Source: an uncultured Prevotella sp. (GTDB lineage: Bacteria; Bacteroidota; Bacteroidia; Bacteroidales; Bacteroidaceae). From it: a stretch of DNA of 64,000 bases. Position numbers and translations under genes: made by a program. Location: NCBI GenBank assembly GCA_900322035.1, contig ONYL01000011.1, positions 1 to 64,000 on the forward strand. Direction: 5' to 3'. The notes beneath the pieces are model-generated. The model had not been told where the DNA came from, searched no databases, and was given only the letters and a program-made list of their open reading frames with translations. Below, piece after piece: positions 18,225 to 26,419 of this stretch. Numbering within the stretch: position 1 is the first letter of the stretch; every line of letters begins with the position of its first letter.

Positions 18225-19223
18225 ATGACTGAAATCTTCAATACCCATAAGGCCGTAGACCAATTGGAGAAGGATCAGACGGGTGTGGGACGCATCATCG
18301 GCGTGACCATTAGCAACAGCCTGTTGAAGCGACTGGGCGGCGGACTGACGATTGTGACTCATGGGGAGGAAAGCCGGCAAATAGAATTCCAGTTGACCCT
18401 CGCTCAGATGCCGTTGCCAGCCCCGCCCAAACCGCAGGACGGCACGGTGGTGGAGCGAATCATGCAGCAGAAGGACAAGCGAGTGGGGCTTGTCGGATGC
18501 AGTGCTGCCATGGCAGACTTTGCCCGAAGAGCTTTGGGTGAGCACTATGACTGGATCGCCGTGAGCCCAGATGATGTCATGGCCGGGAGTTTAGGTGCCC
18601 TGAAGACTGACTTGATCGTCTGTGAGCTGTCGGACGACAACCGCTTCATTACCCGTCTGAGGACTGATCCACTGACGAAATTCATCCCCATCATCGGTGT
18701 CTGCGACGAGGGAGAGCGGGAATCGTTTGCCGGAGTGCTGGCCATGGGCGTGAATACGATTTTGGAGCGCCCCTTCACGACCCAGTATTTCATAACCGTA
18801 GTCGACCACGCCGTCCTCGACATCCAGCGCATGAGAGATTTCTCCCAGTCGGCCATGGCCTACGCCCAACGCTTTGACTGTCTGGGCCTGTATGAGAAAG
18901 ATAAGAAATTTATCTATCAGGCCGTTGACATCCTGCGTCAGCACTTCAGCGACGATGGCTACACGCCCGATCAACTGGCCCGTGACCTCACCGTCAGCCG
19001 GTCGCAACTCTACCGCAAGATGCGTGAACTCACGAAAATCTCTCCAGGCGACTTCATTTTGGAATACCGGCTCGTGCATGCCGAGATGCTGCTCAAGACG
19101 ACCGATATGACGGTATCGGAGATCATCAACGCCTGCGGCTTCCGCAACCGCTCCTTCTTCTATCGTGAGTTTTCCCGCCGCAACCATTGTCTCCCCTTAG
19201 AATTTCGTCGTCGTGATGGCTGA
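18225..19223 (+). CDS. AraC-type regulator with degenerate receiver and remnant kinase tail
   Basis: A 332-residue protein. Residues about 20-60 (TGVGRIIGVTISNSLLKRLG, then GGLTIVTHGEE) look like the G-box end of a histidine-kinase ATPase domain. Residues 85-200 are receiver-like (RVGLVGCSAAMADFARRAL...DLIVCELSDD...FIPIIGVCDEG...TILERPFTTQYF), but the phospho-acceptor Asp position holds Glu and the acidic pocket is missing. Residues 225-330 form an AraC HTH (YTPDQLARDLTVSRSQLYRK, VSEIINACGFRNRSFFYREF). The order is that of an HTCS C-terminus lacking its sensor and most of its kinase. In-frame sequence is closed by a stop at 18180-18182, so no longer kinase is encoded here. It may be a truncated but still expressed DNA-binding protein. 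Confidence 0.75.
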   Translation: MTEIFNTHKAVDQLEKDQTGVGRIIGVTISNSLLKRLGGGLTIVTHGEESRQIEFQLTLAQMPLPAPPKPQDGTVVERIMQQKDKRVGLVGCSAAMADFARRALGEHYDWIAVSPDDVMAGSLGALKTDLIVCELSDDNRFITRLRTDPLTKFIPIIGVCDEGERESFAGVLAMGVNTILERPFTTQYFITVVDHAVLDIQRMRDFSQSAMAYAQRFDCLGLYEKDKKFIYQAVDILRQHFSDDGYTPDQLARDLTVSRSQLYRKMRELTKISPGDFILEYRLVHAEMLLKTTDMTVSEIINACGFRNRSFFYREFSRRNHCLPLEFRRRDG

Positions 19224-19424
19224 GCCGCCTTCCCGCAGGGTGGCTGACCAACCTCTGAGGCCCGTTGGCTCCGCTGAGGGAGGCTGCCGAGCGGATGGAA
19301 ACGACCTTGTGTGGGGGGCTAAGACATCATCCATCAACCCTCAAAAGGTTTGTATCCTAAAGAGTAGAAAATAATAATAAACGTTTACCACCTTAAAATA
19401 ATAGGGAAATTGGGATTTTTTCGT

Positions 19425-19483
19425 TTTCGATGTCAGATTTTCCGAAAAATTGTTACCTTTCTATCGATATTTTTATATATTTG
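19425..19483 (+). promoter_or_regulatory. Promoter of the first 526-residue exported protein, with conserved upstream element
   Basis: The -7 box TATATTTG lies at 19476-19483, 22 bases before the ATG. A 24-bp element (19425-19448, ending gattttccgaaaa) recurs with two mismatches at 21247-21270 before the paralogous gene, so the pair probably shares a regulator. Confidence 0.55.
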
Positions 19484-19505
19484 GCAAAAATTAATCCTAT
19501 GTGCT

Positions 19506-21086
19506 ATGAACAAGATTTTTACTTTAGTATTGTCTGTGCTGCTTTGTATGGTGGGTTCTGCGGCTTCAGCCCAAAACGTAAGCACTCCCGACAGCCTTAA
19601 TGCTTATTACCGACTGTCCAATCCCGATTTGAATCAGTATATGACCGCCTTCACTGAGGGGGGCATTGGCGTAACCTCAGCCAATCCCTCCAATGCTTCG
19701 CAGGTGTTTCGTCTCTCTACTTCTAAGTTGTATAACATTTCCGCCGATTTGGCGGATTTGCGGTCGCGCTTGGATAAAGGTGAAATTGACACAGCTACCT
19801 ACAACACTCTTTCCCAACAAGTCCTCACCCTCAACATTTGGAAAAACGGATCCCATCCAGTTAAGGAATTTCGTACTCAGGGTGCAGATTACGCCCTGTT
19901 CTTCTCCAGGTTGAGCGACTACTGCGACAGCGCCATCACCGACTTCCTCAATCATGAGGTTCCTGACATTTACAACGAGTATCACGACGCTTTGACGCTT
20001 TTGGCCGTGTTCTCCGGTGTGATCTACCCCGCCGATCTCGCCACAGAGGAAGCCTTCAGATCTTGGTGCGAGAGATATCTTGTCCAGTGGCGTGATATAA
20101 CCGACTTCTCTCTATATATGCGTCCTCTCTATATTACTCCTGCAGATGGTGGCGATCCCTATTTCTCCACCAGCTATGCCGTCGAGTTTAAGACACCCGC
20201 CTGGATCGGCAACATGAAGAACGCGCAGACCTATATCAATGCCATCCTCACGAACAATGGGGCCAATCCCGATGTTGACACCCTCGATATCTGGCAGTCG
20301 GCCGTGGAACGCGTCCTGGCTGAGGTGGCCAAGGACTATACCGAGGAGTCGGAAGCGTATAAGTTGGCCGAGAACCTCTTCGACAACACCAAGGCCGACA
20401 TGGTCTATGCCCTGTCGACCGATGAGAATGGTGACCTCTACGCCCAGCCGTTGCCCGACGCTTTCGGCACGAACGGAGTGAGTCTCACGGCGGAGCAGCG
20501 CCAGCGTCTCACCTGGACCCCCGAGGAGGTAAACGATCATTCTCCCTTTTCCGTGGCTCCTCAAGCCAGCCTGAAGGGCGACGACGGATATTACTATACC
20601 ACCCTCAACACCGACTTCCCCTATCGTGTGCTCTCCGCCGACGTTTCGGTCTATACCGTTTCGGCTGTAGACACCACTACTGGCGCTACCACGCTCAATG
20701 CCCTCTCCGACGGTAGGGTTCCAGCCCATACGCCGGTTGTCGTGAGGTCTAAGTCAGTCGACCTCACCCAAAACCAGCTGACACCGCTCGATGGCGATTT
20801 AGCCCCCACAGATGGCAATGTGCTCAGTGGTACCCTCTTCGCCCGGCAAAACACTAACAGAGCGCAGACTCTGACGCTCGCCAACGGTAAACCAGCCTTC
20901 CTTGAGAAGCCCGAAACACTACCGGCCAACACGGCATTCTACTATGCCAAGATCGCTGAAGGCCTCCTTCCGATTCCCACGACTTCAGCCACCAAGGTTG
21001 TCTTTGATCTTCAGGGACGCAGAGTGGCCCAGCCCAACCATAGAGGAATTTATATCATCAACGGACGGAAGGTAGTGGTGAGATAG
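19506..21086 (+). CDS. Exported protein of unknown function, tandem paralogue A
   Basis: A 526-residue protein with signal peptide (MNKIFTLVLSVLLCMVGSAA, SAQ cleavage). No known domain is recognised. The body is predicted mixed helical with conserved phrases shared with its neighbour (PDSLNAYYRLS, VFSGVIYPA, TPAWIGNMKNAQTYINAIL). The C-terminus, VFDLQGRRVAQ...GIYIINGRKVVVR, is the short tail found on many Prevotella surface proteins and resembles a type IX secretion sorting signal. The start at 19506 was chosen over an upstream in-frame ATG because it begins the signal peptide and lies just past the -7 box. It has the same length as the gene at 21333, which is a tandem duplicate. A strong terminator follows. 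Confidence 0.8.
   Translation: MNKIFTLVLSVLLCMVGSAASAQNVSTPDSLNAYYRLSNPDLNQYMTAFTEGGIGVTSANPSNASQVFRLSTSKLYNISADLADLRSRLDKGEIDTATYNTLSQQVLTLNIWKNGSHPVKEFRTQGADYALFFSRLSDYCDSAITDFLNHEVPDIYNEYHDALTLLAVFSGVIYPADLATEEAFRSWCERYLVQWRDITDFSLYMRPLYITPADGGDPYFSTSYAVEFKTPAWIGNMKNAQTYINAILTNNGANPDVDTLDIWQSAVERVLAEVAKDYTEESEAYKLAENLFDNTKADMVYALSTDENGDLYAQPLPDAFGTNGVSLTAEQRQRLTWTPEEVNDHSPFSVAPQASLKGDDGYYYTTLNTDFPYRVLSADVSVYTVSAVDTTTGATTLNALSDGRVPAHTPVVVRSKSVDLTQNQLTPLDGDLAPTDGNVLSGTLFARQNTNRAQTLTLANGKPAFLEKPETLPANTAFYYAKIAEGLLPIPTTSATKVVFDLQGRRVAQPNHRGIYIINGRKVVVR
20181..20480 (+). repeat. 300-bp block nearly identical to 22008-22307
   Basis: Over this block the two tandem paralogues encode the same 100 residues with a single substitution (Asn in A, Tyr in B), while the sequence on either side is clearly diverged. 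The sharp edges suggest recent gene conversion. The nucleotide differences left are nearly all synonymous. Confidence 0.85.
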
Positions 21087-21206
21087 GGAGGCGCTTCTCC
21101 CCTTGGAATCTCGTCGTCGGGAGGCCTGAGCCTTTTCCCGCAGAGGCCCCGACCTATCTCCGTTTGACCTTTGCCCCGCGTTTCTTCAGCATCAGCCCAC
21201 GGGCGT

Positions 21207-21241
21207 AATCCCCTTTGCCGACAGCGGCAAAGGGGATTTTT
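21207..21241 (+). terminator. Rho-independent terminator after paralogue A
   Basis: Arms aatcccctttgccg (21207-21220) and cggcaaaggggatt (21225-21238) pair perfectly around acag and run into a T-stretch. Confidence 0.9.
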
Positions 21242-21246
21242 CCTTT

Positions 21247-21305
21247 TTTCGATATCCGATTTTCCGAAAATCGATATTCCGCAGCCTGCTTTTTCCCTAT
21301 TTTTG
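21247..21305 (+). promoter_or_regulatory. Promoter of the second 526-residue exported protein
   Basis: The 24-bp element at 21247-21270 repeats the one at 19425-19448. The -7 box TATTTTTG lies at 21298-21305, followed by ggcaaaaa in both promoters. The ATG is at 21333. Confidence 0.55.
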
Positions 21306-21332
21306 GCAAAAAATTATTTAAAGCCATACCCT

Positions 21333-22913
21333 ATGAACAAGATTTTTACTTTTGTGGGCTGCCTGCTGCTCTCTGCTCTCAGCCTCACCGCCTCTGCCCA
21401 GCAAGAGGGCTATCCCGACAGTCTGAATGCCTACTATCGTCTGGCACAGCCCTCTTCGGGCCAGTATTTCACCGCTTTCAGCGCAGGAGCCTTGGGCGTG
21501 AGTTCTCCCGACCCCGCTCGCGCCTCGCAGGTGATCCGACTCTCTACGACCAAGATGTATTCCTTGGCCGATGACATGGCCGCCCTGCAGGCACAGTTGG
21601 AAAACGGCGAGATCGACCAGGACACCTACAACCGCATGTTCCAGCAGATCATGACCCTCAACAGCTGGAAGAGCGGATTCTATCCCGTGACCCATCTGCG
21701 CTCCCAGGGTACCGACTACGCCCTGCTGATGGCCTCCTTGAAAACCTACTGCGACAGGGCCATCAACAACTTCCTCAACGACGAGGTGCCAGGTATCTAT
21801 AATCAGTATTATCAGACGCTGCTCATGCTCAGCGTCTTCTCCGGAGTGATCTATCCCGCCAATTTGGCTACCGTCGACGACTTCAAGGCCTGGTGCAACA
21901 ACTATCTCTCCCAGTGGCGCGACATCGCCGACTTCCGCCTCTACCTGCATCCCCTCACGGCTACCCAGGAGGGCGACAACACCCCCAACTTTACGGGCAA
22001 CTATGCCGTGGAATTCAAGACTCCCGCCTGGATCGGCAACATGAAGAACGCACAGACCTACATCAATGCCATCCTCACGAACAATGGGGCGAATCCCGAT
22101 GTCGACACCCTCGATATCTGGCAGTCGGCCGTGGAACGCGTCTTGGCTGAGGTGGCCAAGGACTACACCGAGGAGTCGGAGGCGTATAAGTTGGCCGAGA
22201 ACCTCTTCGACTACACCAAGGCCGACATGGTCTATGCCCTGTCGACCGATGAGAACGGCGACCTCTACGCCCAGCCGCTGCCCGATGCCTTCGGTACGAA
22301 CGGCGTCACGCTCACCGACGACCAGGCGCAGCGCCTCGTCTGTCACCCAGAGGAGGTGGATGAGGGCTCACCCTTTGCCGTGGCTCCCCAGACCAGCCTG
22401 AAGGGGGACGACGGATGGTACTACACCGCGCTCTATACCGATTTCCCCTTCCGCGTGCTCTCTCCCGACGTGGTCGTCTATACCGTCTCGGCTGTGGACG
22501 CTGTCACAGGAGCGGCCACCCTTGAGGAAATACCCGATAGCAAGGTGCCTGCCTGCACTCCCGTGGTGGTGAGGTCTAAGTCTGTGGACTTGTCAGCCAA
22601 CCAACTACTCCCCCTCGACGAGGAGGTTGCCGCCGTGGAGGGTAACTTGCTGAAAGGCACCTTCTTCCCCCAGAAGAACGATGGCACGATGAAGACTCTC
22701 ACTCTTTCCGGCGGCCATCCAGCCTTCCTTGCCGTTCCCGAAACCGTCGCTGGCAACAGCGCCTACTTCGACGGACAGGTGGCCAATGGCCTCCGTCAGC
22801 TCTCCGCCGCCTCCACGTCACGGACCGTCTACGACCTGCAAGGGCGCCGAATGAACGGCACCGCCCCGAAGGGTATCTACGTAATCAACGGACGAAAGGT
22901 GGTTGTGAGATAG
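21333..22913 (+). CDS. Exported protein of unknown function, tandem paralogue B
   Basis: A 526-residue protein with signal peptide (MNKIFTFVGCLLLSALSLTA, SAQ) and the same architecture as the protein at 19506, including the terminal VYDLQGRRMNG...GIYVINGRKVVVR tail. Similarity is moderate outside a 100-residue central block that is almost identical. No catalytic motif can be seen. Several Trp/Tyr-rich segments (DDGWYYTALYTDFPFRVL) suggest a beta-rich C-terminal half. It has its own promoter and terminator-like hairpins, so it is transcribed separately from its paralogue. Surface location is inferred from the tail. Confidence 0.8.
   Translation: MNKIFTFVGCLLLSALSLTASAQQEGYPDSLNAYYRLAQPSSGQYFTAFSAGALGVSSPDPARASQVIRLSTTKMYSLADDMAALQAQLENGEIDQDTYNRMFQQIMTLNSWKSGFYPVTHLRSQGTDYALLMASLKTYCDRAINNFLNDEVPGIYNQYYQTLLMLSVFSGVIYPANLATVDDFKAWCNNYLSQWRDIADFRLYLHPLTATQEGDNTPNFTGNYAVEFKTPAWIGNMKNAQTYINAILTNNGANPDVDTLDIWQSAVERVLAEVAKDYTEESEAYKLAENLFDYTKADMVYALSTDENGDLYAQPLPDAFGTNGVTLTDDQAQRLVCHPEEVDEGSPFAVAPQTSLKGDDGWYYTALYTDFPFRVLSPDVVVYTVSAVDAVTGAATLEEIPDSKVPACTPVVVRSKSVDLSANQLLPLDEEVAAVEGNLLKGTFFPQKNDGTMKTLTLSGGHPAFLAVPETVAGNSAYFDGQVANGLRQLSAASTSRTVYDLQGRRMNGTAPKGIYVINGRKVVVR
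22008..22307 (+). repeat. 300-bp block nearly identical to 20181-20480
   Basis: Partner of the block in paralogue A; see there. It begins at the codons for VEFKTPAWIG and ends at TNGV. Confidence 0.85.
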
Positions 22914-22921
22914 GTGGTTCT

Positions 22922-22956
22922 GTCCAAAGGAAGGGAGACTCTCCCCTCCTTTGGAC
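22922..22956 (+). terminator. Hairpin between paralogue B and the next surface-protein gene
   Basis: Arms gtccaaagga (22922-22931) and tcctttggac (22947-22956), extended by a ggg/ccc inner pair. No T-run follows. It may end or attenuate transcription just before the ATG at 22972. Confidence 0.6.
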
Positions 22957-22971
22957 TAAAAAGATTTGCTT

Positions 22972-25900
22972 ATGAAACGATTATTACCCCTTATCCTGTC
23001 TTGCTTGGCCGTTAGTATCCATGCCAGTGCCCAAGAGTCTGCTTTTTGGGGATACTTAAGCCAGTCCTCCGAGTGGGACACTCAGACCGGTGTTTATTCC
23101 TATCAGACCACCCCGCCTTTTGACAAGACCTCGCTCTTCGCTTCGGGCGATTGTTTCTTCAACGCAGGCTGTGCCTGGCAGAACGGCTATTATTACGGCA
23201 TGTACTATAGTGCCGGCGGCTGGTTCTCCGAGCCTTCTGCCACCCTCTATAAAATCAACACCGACACCTGGACCGCCGAGGGCGACCCCGTCAACCTCAC
23301 CCTTCCCGACCAGATCAACTTCGTAGCCATCGAGACCGCTCAGGCCACCGATGGCACCACCTGGGGCGAATTCCGTACCGCGGACGAGAACACCTACGAG
23401 CTGGGTACGGTGGATTATACCCACATGACGCGTACCTCATTGTCCACCACCACCCGCTACTATCTTGCCTTGGGCATCGTCCGTGATGGTTTCCTCTACG
23501 GCGTAGATACCAACGGTGACCTCTACCGCATCAGTACCTCCACGGGCGAGGAGACCCTTGTGGGTCATACGGGAATCAAGATAGGCGGAGAATATACCGA
23601 TCCCAAGACCATTGCCACCAGCGGTGAGATTGATCCCGCCTCCGATGAGTTCTATTGGCCCTATTATTCTGGAGTCTACGGCGATTCAGTCTATATGTAT
23701 AAGATCGACCTCAAGACGGCTGCCGCTACAAAACTGGGCGCGTTGCCCTCCGGTGACCAGATCATCGGCATGATCTTCCCCGTTGTCAAGGCCCCTGAAG
23801 GAGCCCCCGCACCCGCCAGCGACATCGCCTTTCATTTCACCGATGCTTCGCTGTCGGGGCAAGTCACCTTCACCGCTCCCGACACCACTGCCTCGGGTCA
23901 GCCGCTCGACGCGCCATTGTCCTATCAGCTTGAGGCCGCCGATACCGTCTACAAGGGTACCGTGGCTCCCGGAGCCACCGTCAGCGTCGCTGTCGCCGTC
24001 AAGACCTCCGGCCTATTGGGGGTGAAGATCACCCTCTCCAATGTTAAGGGAACTTCACTTCCCGCTTCGGCCTCCCATTGGGTGGGCTACGACGTTCCGG
24101 CCTCGCCTTCAGCCATTCAGGCCACACTATCGGCCGACACCGTGGCCACCGTCTCATGGAAAACGCCCGCCCAAGGGGTGCACGGAGGCTTCTTGGGAGA
24201 GATGACCTACGATGTCTGTCGGGTTGTCGACGATCAGTCCGTCACCCTCGCCACAGCCATCGGTGCCACCTCGCTCACCGATACCCTTCGGTTTGAGGGA
24301 AACAAAAAGGTCTGCTATGGCGTAAGGGCTCACAACGGCAGTCTGGTCGGAGCCTATGGTTACAGCAACACCCTCACGGCCGGAGCTCCCTACCAGGTGC
24401 CCTTTGAGGATCGGTTTGACGAGAACACCAAGCGCGACTTCTATACCACTATAGATGCCAACCACGACGGCATCACGATCTTCCGCCACTATTCTCCAGC
24501 AGAGTGGGGCGGTTTGATCCCGGAGCAGGACTACCATGAGATGGGCTATAATGCTTCCACAGCCAAGCAGAAGGCCGACGACTGGTTCGTCTCGCCGAAA
24601 ATCCATCTCGATGCCGGAGTGATCTACAAATTCGCCGTTGACGCGCACTCTTCCAGTTCCCTCAACTCCGACAAGCAGGTCATGGAGGTCATGATGGGTG
24701 CAGACACCACCGTCGCCGCCATGAGCCACAGCATCATGACGCCCGTCACGGTCTCCAACCACGAGCCCAAGACCCTGATGAGAGAGTTTTCCGTTGATGA
24801 GAGTGGCACTTATCATTTGGGCATCCATGTGCTCACCGATCCCGGCATGGAGAGTCTCTATTTCACCAACATTCTCGTGGCTGTAGCTACCGATCCCGAA
24901 GCCCCCGACTCTGTAAGGCAGTTGAGCGTAGTGCCCGATCCTGAGGGATTGCTCAAGGCCACTGTCAGCTTTGAAGCCCCGACTGTCACCAATTCCGGTC
25001 GTACGCTTTCCAGTCTCTCTAAGATAGAGATTCTCCGCAATGGGGAGGTCATCGCCACTGAGACAGCTGTTGCCCCGGGGCAGAGCGTGACCTATGTTGA
25101 CGAGACCCCTGCCAATGGCTACAGCAACTATACAGTCGTTGCCTATAACGACAAGGGCAATGGTCGCAGGGCTGAGCGCCCCCCACAGGTTTCGCCATTA
25201 GCGACAAGGGCCAGGGGTTCGTCTTCAGCTGGAACCAGGTATCCGCTGTCGGTGCCAACGGCCGTTTGGTCCGTCCGCAGGATGTGAGATACAGACTGTG
25301 GCTGCTCGACGAGAGTTATAACAACCGTGAGGAGATCAAGGATACCACGGGCCTGGGTGCCGCCTACGCCATCTCCACCGATGAGGGAGCCCAGGATCTC
25401 ATCCGCTTCGGAGTCGTAGCCTACAATGTGGCCGGAGAGAGCCGTGCGGCCTACGTCCGTACGCTGACAGGTGCTCCCTACACCCTGCCTTTCGCCGAGA
25501 GCTTTGCCACCGGCGTTGGTCACGGACTCAGCTGGATGGAAGGCGACGGCGACTTTGCCATCACTACCGCAGAGAGTTCCGACCAGGACGCAGGCTGTGT
25601 GGCCTACACGCCCGACCACGACGCTGAGACCGCATCGTTCAATCTTGGTAAGATGAGTCTCCTCACAGCCACCCATCCCCGTCTTTCCTTCGCCTATCAC
25701 CATTTGGCTTCCACCGACAGTATTGTCGTGAAGGCCGCCCTTCCCGATGGTAAGACGTTTAGCTTGGACACTATTACCGGTTCCGACGAAGAGCTTGGAT
25801 GGCAGAATACCACTGTCAGTCTTGATGCTCTTGCCGGCCAGCGCTACTTCATCCCCAAATTCGTCGTCACGGCCAACGCTGGTCATAAGGTCTGCCTCGA

Positions 25901-26396
25901 CAATATCCTCATCCGTGATCCTTATCCCACAGACCTGGCCGTCGACCTCACGGTCTCCGACACCATAGAGGCGGGCCGTCCTGCCAAGGTCAAGGTCACC
26001 GTTACCAACCTCGGTCTCACCCCCGTTTCCGACTATCGTGTCGACCTGCTCCAAGGCTCCACGCTCTTGGCCACCGCCAAGGCTTCCGCGGTCTTGCAGC
26101 CCGATTCCGCCATAGTCTTTGAACTCTCACCGGTGATCCAGGGAATGGATGGCGAGAGTGTCCTGCTCACCGCCCGCCTCTTCTGTGCCAAGGATGTCTA
26201 TGATGCCAATGATGAGGCCACCTATGTGGTGTATGTTGATGGAACCACAGTCCTCGGTGGCGTGAGCTTCGGCCTCGCCCGTCCTGTGGATGTCTATTCT
26301 CTCGACGGCAAGCTCCTGAGGAGCAAGGCCACCTCGCTGAAAGGTCTGCCACAAGGAGTGTATATCTTGGAGGGCAGAAAAGTCCAGGTAAAGTAA
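22972..26396 (+). pseudogene. Large cell-surface protein broken by a one-base frameshift
   Basis: The first part (22972-25287) starts with a signal peptide (MKRLLPLILSCLAVSIHASA) and a PQQ/Kelch-like repeat region (TLYKINTDTWTAEG, DLYRISTSTGEETLVGHTG), then fibronectin-type and cleaved-adhesin/jelly-roll domains (PYQVPFEDRFDE..., DDWFVSPKIHLDAGVIYKFA). After 25178 the frame turns to nonsense and stops. The matching continuation lies in another frame (open from 25176: TGFAISDKGQGFVFSWNQVS...) and runs to 26396, ending VYSLDGKLLRSK...GVYILEGRKVQVK. One extra C in the six-C run 25179-25184 would restore a single 1141-residue protein. It is homologous in layout to the intact protein at 30789. It could be a true pseudogene, phase variation or a sequence error. 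Confidence 0.8.
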
Positions 26397-26419
26397 GTTT
26401 CATTTAATTCGAAAACATC

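Noticed and set aside
25150..25290. Programmed ribosomal frameshift in the large surface-protein gene
   Set aside because: No known slippery heptamer plus pseudoknot was recognised, and a plain one-base C-run change explains the break, as in the sulfatase gene at 47343.
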